Source of the DNA: an uncultured Clostridia bacterium
Lineage (GTDB): Bacteria > Bacillota > Clostridia > Christensenellales > Aristaeellaceae
Direction of reading: 5' to 3'
Length of the DNA: 48,999 nt
NCBI GenBank assembly: GCA_934662505.1
Contig: CAKUKE010000016.1
Span: 1-48,999 of the forward strand
Part shown: positions 15,170 through 23,705 of the stretch, in pieces
Numbering within the stretch: the stretch's first letter is position 1
Layout of the letters: the number at the start of each line of letters is the position of its first letter
The notes under the pieces: generated by a model
What the model was told of the DNA's origin: nothing
The model's database searches: none
The model's input: the letters and a program-made list of their open reading frames with translations, nothing else
Program-made: the position numbers and the translations under genes

Positions 15170-17689
15170 GTGAAGGACACGCTGAACGCGCGGTTTCGCG
15201 CGCCGCTGCCGGACTATTATACGCGGAGGATCATCGTCTGGCTGGATGAAGCGGGAGAATTTGCCGACACGGTGGCGGAAATGCAGTTAGAGGACGCGCG
15301 CATTCTGACCATGCGGCGCGACAACCTGTTTGCGCTGCGGCGGCAGATCGAGGTGGACTACGCCGGGGAAAACCTGCTGCTCTACTGCCCGATGGCCTTT
15401 GAGCAGCCGCAGGACAACGGGCTGCTGGATGTGTTTTTGTACAGCGAAAGCTTCCGGGCGGATTACTGGTCGCTGCTGTTCGACGAACTGGGCGTGGCAA
15501 ACACCCGTCCGCTGCGGGAGTATGCCCAGTCCATTGCCGGCTTTTTCAAAAGCCGGGAGCGCCGTGCAAAGCTGCGCGCCCTGCGAAGCCGCTACGAAAA
15601 CGAGACGGAGCTGCGCACGGGGGTTTTCGGCGTGCTATGCGGCGCCCGGGCGTACGGCATGGACGAGGTGACGCGGCTGGTTCTTTCCTGCCCGCAGGAG
15701 GAAAACCCGGCGCTGGAGGCCATGGCGAAGTTCTGCGGCGAGGGGGCGTTCTGGGACGCGTGCGGCGCGGCCTACGGCTACGCAGGCGATCACGACCCCG
15801 ACCGTCTTGCCTGCTGTCTGCTGGCCACTGCCGCGCTGAATAACGCGCAGGGGACGGCGCTGCCGGGCATGCCCGCCGACGCCGCGTACGCCCCGGCGGC
15901 CTACGGCTTTTTTTCCGACTGGCTGCGGACGGATCGGGAGCGGCTGATGACCCTGTGTCAGCGGGTGGAGGACGCCTTCCGCGTACCGGATATGCTGGCG
16001 ACCCTCCCCCGGGAAGCGCTGCTGCGCGTGAGCGTCTTCCCGGCGGCAGACCGTCTGCTGCTGGAAGCGGCGCTGACCCGTTTCGCCGACGGTTCCTTCA
16101 GCACCGACGAGGCGGAGGCGCTGCTGCGTCTGCGGCGGGATCAGCCCTGGACGGCGGACTTTGCCCCCTATTACGCCGCGGTGCGGGGGCTGATCGACAT
16201 GCAGCGGTTCTATCTGGCTTATCGCGACGGCTTCCATTTCACATCGGTCAGGGAAATGTGGCAGGCATACGAGCAGGAGCTTTACCAGATGGACGGCGAT
16301 TACCGCGCGTTCTGCACCGCCTATGACCATGCACTGTCCCTGGGCATGATGGCGCTGGAGGACGCGTTGAAGGCTGCTTCCTCCGCCGCGGAGCGGCTGT
16401 ATAAAAACTGGTACCTGACCAATCTGAACCAGCGCTGGACGCAGCTGCTCGCCCAGCAGGGGCTGGGCGCCATCCGGGGCGTGGAGCAGCAGGAGCATTT
16501 TTACCGGGAGCACGTCGCCCCCGCAGACGCCCGGATCTACGTGGTCATTTCCGACGGTCTGCGCTACGAAACCGGGCGGGAACTGGCCAATCGGCTGACC
16601 GGCAAGTTCAGCGGGAACACCACATGCGTCTGCTTGCAGGGGACGCTGCCCAGCGTCACCCCGGTCGGCATGGCGGCGCTGCTGCCCCACAGGCGGCTGG
16701 AAATGGATGAGGGGCTGAAAATGCGCTGCGACGGGATGAGCACCGATGCGCCGCACCGGGAGACGGTGCTGCGCGCGGCGTGCCCGGAAAGCATTGCGGC
16801 GGAGTATGGCGAATTCCGACGGCTGAACAGGGCGCAGCGCAGCGAACTGGTGAAAGGGAAAAAGGTGGTTTACATTTACCACGACGCCATTGACCGCGCC
16901 GGCGAGAGCAATGGGAACGTGTTCGGAGCCTGCGAAACCGCCATGGATGAACTGACACAGCTGATGCGCATTCTCTCCGGCGAAATGAACGCCGCCCATG
17001 TGCTGATCACCGCCGATCACGGTTTTATCTACACGCGCTCGCCGCTGGCGGAATACGACAAAACCGGCAAGGAAATGCTCCCGGGAGAAATACTGGAATA
17101 CAAGCGCAGGCACGCCATCCTCTGCGGCGAGGTGGGCGGCGATGTGCTCAGGCAGCCGCTGGACGGCTTTGGCCGTGCCGAACTGACAGCCGCCTTCCCC
17201 AACGGCTGCATGCGCTTCCGCATGCAGGGCGGCGCGGAAACCTACATGCACGGCGGTCCTGCCCTGCAGGAAATGGCCGTTCCGCTGATCCACTACCAGA
17301 ACAGGAAAAGCGGACAAAAGGGATATACCGCGATCACAAAGCCGGAAATCGTCCTGCTGGGCGACAGTCGGAAAATCAGCAACAATATCTTCACCCTGAA
17401 CTTCTATCAGAAACAGCCCTGCGGCGGCAAAATGCAGCCCCGGACGGTGTTGGCATGGTTTGAAGACGAAGCGGGAAACACCGTGAGCGATACGCACCGT
17501 CTTCTCTGCGATCTGACCGCGGAGGACAATCGTCAGCGCGTGCTGCACGTCACCTTCCGTCTGCTGGGCAGCGGATACGACCGAAAGGCCGCCTATGGAC
17601 TGGTTCTGCGCGATGCGGATGAAAAAGCGCCGCTGATGCGGATCCCATTCCAGATTGACGTTGTATTCGGCAACGATTTTGACTTCTGA
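15170..17689 (+). CDS. pglZ: BREX phosphatase-like protein PglZ
   Basis: PglZ is the BREX core protein with an alkaline-phosphatase-fold domain, shown in other BREX systems to be required for defence. The 839-aa product has the metal-site signatures VVISDG (Asp462), LPSVTP with Thr497 as likely nucleophile-position residue, and TADHGFIY (Asp616-His617) in the expected order. The N-terminal half is helical, as in the family. A GTG start at 15170 follows AAGGAA and gives the usual opening with a YTRRIIVWLDE strand. The start is 15 bp after pglX-C and the stop is followed closely by the next frame. Confidence 0.95.
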   Translation: MKDTLNARFRAPLPDYYTRRIIVWLDEAGEFADTVAEMQLEDARILTMRRDNLFALRRQIEVDYAGENLLLYCPMAFEQPQDNGLLDVFLYSESFRADYWSLLFDELGVANTRPLREYAQSIAGFFKSRERRAKLRALRSRYENETELRTGVFGVLCGARAYGMDEVTRLVLSCPQEENPALEAMAKFCGEGAFWDACGAAYGYAGDHDPDRLACCLLATAALNNAQGTALPGMPADAAYAPAAYGFFSDWLRTDRERLMTLCQRVEDAFRVPDMLATLPREALLRVSVFPAADRLLLEAALTRFADGSFSTDEAEALLRLRRDQPWTADFAPYYAAVRGLIDMQRFYLAYRDGFHFTSVREMWQAYEQELYQMDGDYRAFCTAYDHALSLGMMALEDALKAASSAAERLYKNWYLTNLNQRWTQLLAQQGLGAIRGVEQQEHFYREHVAPADARIYVVISDGLRYETGRELANRLTGKFSGNTTCVCLQGTLPSVTPVGMAALLPHRRLEMDEGLKMRCDGMSTDAPHRETVLRAACPESIAAEYGEFRRLNRAQRSELVKGKKVVYIYHDAIDRAGESNGNVFGACETAMDELTQLMRILSGEMNAAHVLITADHGFIYTRSPLAEYDKTGKEMLPGEILEYKRRHAILCGEVGGDVLRQPLDGFGRAELTAAFPNGCMRFRMQGGAETYMHGGPALQEMAVPLIHYQNRKSGQKGYTAITKPEIVLLGDSRKISNNIFTLNFYQKQPCGGKMQPRTVLAWFEDEAGNTVSDTHRLLCDLTAEDNRQRVLHVTFRLLGSGYDRKAAYGLVLRDADEKAPLMRIPFQIDVVFGNDFDF

Positions 17690-17703
17690 GGCGGTGGAGC
17701 AGG

Positions 17704-17961
17704 ATGCCCTTTTACAAAAAGCAACGGGTATACAAGTGCGGAAAAGAATTCTACACAAAAACCTACTATGCGCGGCCCAAGCAGCCTTCAAACAAGCCGC
17801 TGCTGGCTGCCGGCGTGCTGGCCGGAGCGTACGTCCTCGGTCTGCTCCCTTCCGGGCGCAGACATGCGAACCGCCGTTACCGGCTGCTCCGCCCCGCTCC
17901 CCTGCCGCCCGCAACATTTGAATCGGTGAACCCATCTTTTCACTATACTGGAGGCAGTGCC
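17704..17961 (+). other. coding-like stretch in frame ahead of brxL
   Basis: An ATG at 17704 with GGTGGAG upstream opens 86 codons that run into brxL without a stop. Codon use is host-like. The peptide is very basic with many Tyr, followed by a hydrophobic run (about residues 32-48, KPLLAAGVLAGAYVLGLL) and an Arg-rich patch. It is either an unusual N-terminal extension of BrxL or the relic of a separate small membrane protein gene whose stop was lost. BrxL homologues start where the downstream ATG lies. Confidence 0.45.
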
Positions 17962-20028
17962 ATGGATGCTTTGGATCAGAAAATCGTCAATGCTTTCCCC
18001 GGAAAAATCGTCCGAAAGGACTTGACCGCCATGCTCAAGCGCGGCGCGAACGTGCCCACCTTCGTGCTGGAGTACCTGCTGGGCATGTACTGCGCCACAG
18101 ACGATGAGGCGGTCATTGCCGACGGCATTGAAAAGATCCGCAAAATTCTGGCGGAAAACTACGTGCGTCCCGAAGAAAGCGAAAAAATCAAATCGCTGAT
18201 CCGGGAAAAGGGCGAATATACGGTGATCGACAAAATATCCGCCCATCTGGATGAATACAACGATTATTATGTGGCGCGCTTTGCCAATCTGGAAATTGAG
18301 CCCTTCCTCATTCAAAGCGAATACGCGGTGAACTATACCAAGATCCTGATGGGCGGCATCTGGTGCATTGCCCGCATTTCCTATACCTACCGTGACGATT
18401 CCTTTGAAGATGAAAAGCGCCAGAAGAAAAAGCGCGGCCCGGAGGATTCGCCCTTCCGCATTACCAGCCTGAAGCCCATTCAGCTGCCCAACCTGGATCT
18501 GGACGAGATCGTCGCCCAGCGGCAGGACTTCACCACCGAGGAATGGATGAATATGCTGCTGCGTACGGAGGGGATGGAGCCAGACGCACTGACCGAGAAG
18601 GAAAAGCTGCATTTTCTGGAGCGTATGGTGCCTCTGGTGGAGCACAATTACAACCTGTGCGAGTTGGGTCCGCGCGGCACCGGCAAAAGCCACCTTTACA
18701 AGGAAATCTCCCCCTACTCCATCCTCATGAGCGGCGGGCAGACCACCGCCGCCAACCTGTTTTATTCCGTCAGCATGCACCGCGTGGGGCTGGTCGGCCA
18801 CTGGGACTGCGTGGCCTTTGACGAGGTGGCGGGCATGCGCTTCCGTGATCAGGACGCCATTCAGATCATGAAGGACTACATGGCCTCCGGTTCCTTCGCC
18901 CGCGGACGCGACATGATCAATGCGGACGCATCCATGGTGTTCGTTGGCAACATCAATGACTCCGTGCAGAATCTGCTGAAGATCTCCCATCTGTTCAGTC
19001 CCTTCCCGCCGGAATTCAACAACGACAGCGCCTTCTTCGACCGTATGCATTACTATCTGCCCGGATGGGAGATCCCCAAGATGCGCTCCAACCTGCTGAC
19101 GGAGAAATACGGCCTGATCACCGACTGCCTCGCCGAATACACCCGGGGCATGCGCCGGATGGATTATACCCATCTGCTGGACACCTGCTTCCGGCTGAAC
19201 GAGAAATTCAACAAGCGCGACGAAATAGCCGTACGCAAGACCGTGTCGGGGCTGGTGAAGCTGCTGTTCCCGGATAAAAACATCACCCGGGACGAAATGG
19301 AATGGCTGCTGAAATACGCCATCGAGGGACGCCGCCGGGTGAAAGAGCAGCTCAAGCTCATGGCGGGCATTGAATTTGCCGATACCGATCTTGGTTATTA
19401 CGACGAAGCCGGCACGGAGCACATCGTCGGCGTACCGGAGCAGAGCAGCGAAACGCTGATCGCCCCCCACGCCCTTCCGTCAGGGCACGTGTTCGCTATC
19501 GGCGCCTGCATGGCTGATGGCGACATGGCGGTTTACAGGCTGGAAAACAAGGCCGTTCGCGGCAGCGGCAAATTTGAAACGCAGGGTATGGGCAACAGCC
19601 TCGCCATGCGGGAAAGCATGAATGCAGCATGGGCGTATTTCCAGAATAACGCAAAACGCATCTCGTCCACCATCCGTCTGACCGGCAGCGATTATCTGCT
19701 CTATTACAACGACGTTCAGGGAAAAAGTCCCAGCACCGAGGTATCCCTGGCCGAATGGGTCGGCCTTTGCAGCGCGCTGTTCGATAAACCGGTCAAGGCG
19801 GCAACCGCTATTGTAGGCGAGATCAAGCTTTCCGGTTCCATGAGCGCGGTGCATCACATGGAAGACATTATCCGCGTAGCAAAAAATGCCGGTGCACGTC
19901 AGATTCTGCTGCCGATGGCGAGCATGCAGGATTTGATGAAGGTGCCCGGGGAGCTATTGACCGCCGTTCAGCCGGTGTTCTACATCGACCCGGTCGACGC
20001 AGTGAAAAAGGCGCTGGATATTTTCTGA
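17962..20028 (+). CDS. brxL: BREX protein BrxL, AAA+ Lon-like
   Basis: BrxL is the last type 1 BREX core protein, an AAA+ ATPase with a Lon-protease-like C-terminal domain that forms rings on DNA. From the ATG at 17962 (after TGGAGGCAG) the product is 688 aa, the normal size, and begins MDALDQKIVNAFPGKIVRKDL as the family does. Walker A is GPRGTGKS (236-243) and Walker B is AFDE (Asp287, Glu288). In the Lon-like part a serine is kept in SPSTE (Ser591). By eye, the lysine position of the Lon dyad is Glu634 in VHHMEDII, so peptidase activity is doubtful. The open frame extends 86 codons upstream (see 17704-17961). Confidence 0.93.
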   Translation: MDALDQKIVNAFPGKIVRKDLTAMLKRGANVPTFVLEYLLGMYCATDDEAVIADGIEKIRKILAENYVRPEESEKIKSLIREKGEYTVIDKISAHLDEYNDYYVARFANLEIEPFLIQSEYAVNYTKILMGGIWCIARISYTYRDDSFEDEKRQKKKRGPEDSPFRITSLKPIQLPNLDLDEIVAQRQDFTTEEWMNMLLRTEGMEPDALTEKEKLHFLERMVPLVEHNYNLCELGPRGTGKSHLYKEISPYSILMSGGQTTAANLFYSVSMHRVGLVGHWDCVAFDEVAGMRFRDQDAIQIMKDYMASGSFARGRDMINADASMVFVGNINDSVQNLLKISHLFSPFPPEFNNDSAFFDRMHYYLPGWEIPKMRSNLLTEKYGLITDCLAEYTRGMRRMDYTHLLDTCFRLNEKFNKRDEIAVRKTVSGLVKLLFPDKNITRDEMEWLLKYAIEGRRRVKEQLKLMAGIEFADTDLGYYDEAGTEHIVGVPEQSSETLIAPHALPSGHVFAIGACMADGDMAVYRLENKAVRGSGKFETQGMGNSLAMRESMNAAWAYFQNNAKRISSTIRLTGSDYLLYYNDVQGKSPSTEVSLAEWVGLCSALFDKPVKAATAIVGEIKLSGSMSAVHHMEDIIRVAKNAGARQILLPMASMQDLMKVPGELLTAVQPVFYIDPVDAVKKALDIF

Positions 20029-20044
20029 GGGGGGGTGACATGAT

Positions 20045-21049
20045 ATGACCTATTCATGTTCTCGCTGCGGGCGCAGTTTTTCCAGTGATGAAATTCTCTC
20101 TTTCTGTCCCTTTTGCGGAGAAGCGTATGCGCAGCCTTCCGGCGGCGCGCCGATCGGAAGCCGCATCGTCATCGGCTCGGACAGCGAGCGTACGGTACAG
20201 GAAAAATACTGGAACCTGGCGCACGAGGAGCTTTCCCTGGTTCTTTCTTTTATGGAGCGAAAGGTGCAGCAGGCGACAGCATACCAGCCGCGGCAGCTAA
20301 ATGCAGACGCATGGCTGAAGCGGCTGGCGCATTGCGGCGCAGCGGCGCAGTTTGCCAAATGCTGCGATTCGTTTCTCTCGCAGGTTTCATCTGCTCTGTT
20401 TGCGGACAGCTGTGACGAAAAAACGGAAGACACGGCGTTTGACGCAGAAGAAGCCGCCAATGCGATCAAGCGCAGATGCGTCCCTTTGCTGAACGCCTTG
20501 GCGCCCGGTGCTGCGGCAGAAACGCTGCCTGAATTTGTGTGCCGCGCTGCGCAGTCAAAGGAGACGCCTGCGCCTGCCCAGCCTGCCATCCGTCAGCTTC
20601 TTCAGACCGTCGATGCCATAAAGCCCGCATTGTATTCCGCACTGAATAACGTCGGCATTTTCTCTGTCGCGGCTGTTTTGCGCACGGTTTCCGTAAAGGA
20701 CGCCAACACTGTCGCACCGGAAGCACTTGAAAAACAGCTGCTTGACCTGTCGCAGTTGGATTACGATCCGCTGTTCGGCGCGCCCGTTGATCCTTTTATC
20801 GAAGCATTCGTTCAGGCCGTTGCGCAGTTGGCCAACGCGGCCAACCATGCCCGCGGCTGGCCGGCATACGATCAAAACGAACGGGCAAGGCGCAGCGCGC
20901 TGAACGATTATTTCTTTGCATGGGAGCGGCTGCTGTTTGAAACGCTGGATCAGGTCTATCAATCCCATGCTGCGGATATGATGACCGTCCAGCGGAGCGT
21001 GCAGCAGGCCTGCCTGCAATATTGCGAACAGGAAGATACCGGCGAATAA
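20045..21049 (+). CDS. zinc-ribbon protein, BREX-linked
   Basis: This 334-aa protein opens with a C-x2-C (Cys5, Cys8), twelve residues, then C-x2-C (Cys21, Cys24), a zinc ribbon. The remaining 300 residues are predicted helical, alanine- and glutamine-rich, without membrane segments. I do not recognise the body. It begins 16 bp after brxL behind a very strong GGGGGGTGA site and is followed 13 bp later by the BRCT gene, so it belongs to the end of the BREX transcript. Function is not assignable; a DNA- or RNA-binding adaptor would be consistent with the ribbon. Confidence 0.75.
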   Translation: MTYSCSRCGRSFSSDEILSFCPFCGEAYAQPSGGAPIGSRIVIGSDSERTVQEKYWNLAHEELSLVLSFMERKVQQATAYQPRQLNADAWLKRLAHCGAAAQFAKCCDSFLSQVSSALFADSCDEKTEDTAFDAEEAANAIKRRCVPLLNALAPGAAAETLPEFVCRAAQSKETPAPAQPAIRQLLQTVDAIKPALYSALNNVGIFSVAAVLRTVSVKDANTVAPEALEKQLLDLSQLDYDPLFGAPVDPFIEAFVQAVAQLANAANHARGWPAYDQNERARRSALNDYFFAWERLLFETLDQVYQSHAADMMTVQRSVQQACLQYCEQEDTGE

Positions 21050-21062
21050 GGAGGAGAAAAGC

Positions 21063-22334
21063 ATGGCGAATTTCTGTCACTTTGACATTTACTTCAGAGG
21101 GAAGCGCGGAAACGTGCTCCTGTTGTGCTATTCGATCGCCACGACCGAAGAAGGCGCAGAGCTTCTCTACGACGCCGGAACGGACGACCTTTACGAGGCG
21201 CATATTCAGGGCATATGTGCGTGGTCCCTCGATTATGGCGTAACGGATCAGTGGGACGGTGCGGAGGTGGCGCAGGATCTGAATCAGCTCTCCGAAGACG
21301 AACTGTATCAGCTGGGAGAGCAGTGTATGGGCTATTCGCTCCGCGCCAAATCCCGGGTGCTCCATTGCGATATCATGGCGCGCAGCTGGGATGATGGAAC
21401 AGAGTTTGATCTTTTTAAATACTTCAGGGATGGCCGCTGCGTAAAAACACGTCAGGCCCGATACAGCAAACGCAATGAATTCGACTGGAATACGATGGAA
21501 TACGTGCGCCGCAATAAAAAGCAGGATAAAGAAGCAGGCAGAGAGCAGGTCGGCCTGTTGTACGCCAGCCTGCAGGGCGGTGAAAATCCGCTGAAGGCAT
21601 TATTTGTAGCCGGAAAACACCCGGGAGACGCAGACAATGCGTCTTTCTCAGAATGCCCGCCGCCCTCCATCATCGGAAAATTCGAAAGCCCCTATGCACG
21701 AGCCGCGAGGCAGATCACGGCAGCGTGGGAAAAGCAATATGGTTCCTATATCAGCGATCATCCAGTCGTTACCATTCCCGGCAAAAAGTTCGTCTTTACC
21801 GGCTTCGACATTTTTGAAGAAGAACACCCTGTTGTTCAGCGCGTCATTGAACAGGGCGGGCTGCTCCGCAAGCGTGTCTCCGGCGTAACGGATTATCTGG
21901 CGGTCGGCGGCAATCAACCCGGGGATACAAAAATCAACGACGCCATCGCGCAGCAAAAAGCCGGCAAACCCATCCAGATCATTCGTCAGGCGGATCTGGA
22001 GGCGGCGCTGAACGGCGCGCCTTCAGACAACGCAGGGAACGGTACACCGTTGTCCAACAGTCTTTCCACCCCAAAGCACAGCACACCGACGGCTCCCTCT
22101 CCCGTTCCGGCCGGCAAGGATATGCAGAACGCCGGCGCAAAGAGCCCCGGGCAGCCTGCAACAGCATTCAGAAGCGTTCTGGATGAATTGCAGGATGCCA
22201 AGCGGAACCAGAAGAAAAAGGCAAATACACAAAGCACCGGCACAGCGGAACCCGGGCAGTCCACGGCAGCATTCAGAAGCGTTCTGGATGAATTGCAGGA
22301 TGCCAAGCGCAATCGGAAAAAGAAAACAAAATAA
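21063..22334 (+). CDS. BRCT-domain protein with C-terminal tandem repeat, BREX-linked
   Basis: This is a 423-aa protein. Residues about 240-317 form a BRCT domain of the DNA-ligase/RFC type: the opening KKFVFTGF, EQGGLLRKRVSGVTDYLAVGG, and the DTKINDAIAQQKAGKPIQIIRQADLEAAL ending pattern. The N-terminal 235 residues are unassigned and begin with a strand-rich NFCHFDIYFRG segment. The tail holds two near-identical 25-residue units (362-386 and 397-421) of AFRSVLDELQDAKRN type ending in lysine runs, joined by a flexible linker. The start follows AAGGAGGAG. It is the last gene before a terminator. BRCT domains bind DNA ends or phosphopeptides in known proteins; the role here is unknown. Confidence 0.8.
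   Translation: MANFCHFDIYFRGKRGNVLLLCYSIATTEEGAELLYDAGTDDLYEAHIQGICAWSLDYGVTDQWDGAEVAQDLNQLSEDELYQLGEQCMGYSLRAKSRVLHCDIMARSWDDGTEFDLFKYFRDGRCVKTRQARYSKRNEFDWNTMEYVRRNKKQDKEAGREQVGLLYASLQGGENPLKALFVAGKHPGDADNASFSECPPPSIIGKFESPYARAARQITAAWEKQYGSYISDHPVVTIPGKKFVFTGFDIFEEEHPVVQRVIEQGGLLRKRVSGVTDYLAVGGNQPGDTKINDAIAQQKAGKPIQIIRQADLEAALNGAPSDNAGNGTPLSNSLSTPKHSTPTAPSPVPAGKDMQNAGAKSPGQPATAFRSVLDELQDAKRNQKKKANTQSTGTAEPGQSTAAFRSVLDELQDAKRNRKKKTK
22146..22325 (+). repeat. tandem repeat in BRCT protein gene
   Basis: Two 75-bp units at 22146-22220 and 22251-22325 (105-bp period) encode the same 25-residue amphipathic helix with a basic end. A core of about 40 bp around GCATTCAGAAGCGTTCTGG is identical in both, indicating a recent duplication prone to slippage. 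Confidence 0.85.
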
Positions 22335-22509
22335 TGTAAAGGCAGGCATGCAGCCAGATTCAGATGAATCGCCATCTGGTTCACCGCTGAAAACAATCTC
22401 CGCCACGCCGAAGACTCAGGCGCGCCTCTGCGCCGCCGTCCGTAGCGAGAGGGACGGCATCCGGCGCAATCAGCGTAAACCCTCCCATCCGTACTGGTTC
22501 TGCTTTTCG
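22335..22509. other. non-coding stretch after the BREX operon
   Basis: No frame with a ribosome binding site or credible composition is seen between the BRCT gene and the terminator. It probably represents the 3' untranslated end and the border of the defence island. Confidence 0.4.
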
Positions 22510-22553
22510 GAAAACGCATGTGTCTTGTCATCGGCACATGCGTTTTCTGTTTT
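22510..22553 (+). terminator. intrinsic terminator, end of BREX transcript
   Basis: A perfect 13-bp stem (GAAAACGCATGTG at 22510-22522 with its complement at 22535-22547) around a 12-base loop is followed by a short T-rich tail. The A-rich 5' flank could make it work in both directions. Confidence 0.85.
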
Positions 22554-22619
22554 GATCACTGCGCCCGCTTCCCCTCACATTGCCCCGAAAAAGGCGGCAT
22601 ATGAACCCGCATAAAAGGA

Positions 22620-22648
22620 TTTTCATATTGCTTTTTTTGTGTTATACT
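22620..22648 (+). promoter_or_regulatory. trpS operon promoter
   Basis: TATACT at 22643-22648, with TTTTCA 17 bp upstream, lies 36 bp before the trpS start codon. No T-box specifier stem or antiterminator was recognised between it and the gene. Confidence 0.5.
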
Positions 22649-22683
22649 GTACATAGCTTACAGACAGGAAGGAAGTACGCGAT

Positions 22684-23691
22684 ATGGCTGACCAGACCAC
22701 TGAAAAAAAACAGGTTGTTTTCTCCGGTATTCAGCCCTCGGGCAACATCACTTTGGGCAATTATATCGGTGCGCTGCGCAACTTTACCCTTTTTGACGAC
22801 GCCGACTGCCTCTACTGCATGGCAGATCTGCACACCCTGACGGTGCGTCAGGATCCTGCCCTGCTGCGCAAGCGCACCGCATCTCTGGCGGCCATTTACG
22901 TTGCCTGCGGCCTGGATCCGGACAAGAACATCATTTACTGCCAGAGCCACGTCCCCGCTCACGCGGAACTGGCCTGGATTCTCAACTGCTTCACCTACAT
23001 GGGCGAGCTCAACCGCATGACCCAGTTCAAGGATAAGTCCGCCAAGCATGCGGATAATATCAACGCGGGATTGTACACCTACCCCGTTCTGATGGCCTCG
23101 GACATTCTGCTGTACCAGACCACCACCGTCCCTGTCGGGGTCGACCAGAAGCAGCACGTGGAGATCTGCCGGGACATTGCCCAGCGCTTCAACGCCTTTT
23201 ACGGCGACGTGTTCACCCTGCCCGAGCCCTACATCCGCAAGGCGACGGCCAAGATCATGAGCCTGTCCGAGCCCACCCGGAAGATGAGCAAGTCCGACCC
23301 GGAGGACTCCTACATTGCCCTGCTGGACAAACCGGAGGACATTCGCCGCAAGATCAAGCGGGCGGTCACGGACAGCGACGGCGAAATCCGTTACGACCCC
23401 GAAAACAAGCCGGGCGTATCCAATCTGCTGGCCATTTTGTCCGCGCTGGAAAACAAAACGCCCGAGGAATGCGCGCAGTCGCTTGCCGGTCTGGGCTACG
23501 GCGCCCTCAAGGAAGCGGTGGGCGAGGCGGTCATCCGCGAATTCACGCCCATTCAGGCGCGCTACAGCGAAATTCTTGCCGACAAGGACGGGCTGAACGC
23601 CATGCTCAAGCGCAATGCCGAGCGCGCCGCCTATCTGGCGCAGAAGACGCTGCGCAAGGTATATAAAAAGGTCGGTCTTTATCAGGTTTAA
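22684..23691 (+). CDS. trpS: tryptophanyl-tRNA synthetase
   Basis: This enzyme charges tRNA-Trp with tryptophan in the cytoplasm. The 335-aa class I synthetase has the HIGH-equivalent TLGN at residues 23-26 after SGIQPSGN, and KMSKS at 200-204. Length and overall pattern (DKNIIYCQSHVPAHAELAWIL, GVDQKQHVEICRDIAQRFN) match bacterial TrpS. The start ATG follows GGAAGGAAG. It is the first gene of a six-gene plus-strand operon, with 14 bp to the next gene. Confidence 0.97.
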   Translation: MADQTTEKKQVVFSGIQPSGNITLGNYIGALRNFTLFDDADCLYCMADLHTLTVRQDPALLRKRTASLAAIYVACGLDPDKNIIYCQSHVPAHAELAWILNCFTYMGELNRMTQFKDKSAKHADNINAGLYTYPVLMASDILLYQTTTVPVGVDQKQHVEICRDIAQRFNAFYGDVFTLPEPYIRKATAKIMSLSEPTRKMSKSDPEDSYIALLDKPEDIRRKIKRAVTDSDGEIRYDPENKPGVSNLLAILSALENKTPEECAQSLAGLGYGALKEAVGEAVIREFTPIQARYSEILADKDGLNAMLKRNAERAAYLAQKTLRKVYKKVGLYQV

Positions 23692-23705
23692 AGGAGGGCG
23701 CGCAC

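Noticed and set aside
15635..17935. 766-codon open frame on the minus strand opposite pglZ
   Set aside because: It is antisense to a clear PglZ gene, lacks a ribosome binding site and has His/Gln/Val-rich shadow composition.
22554..22683. T-box riboswitch ahead of trpS
   Set aside because: The leader is only about 30 nt after the -10 and no specifier stem or antiterminator pair was found.
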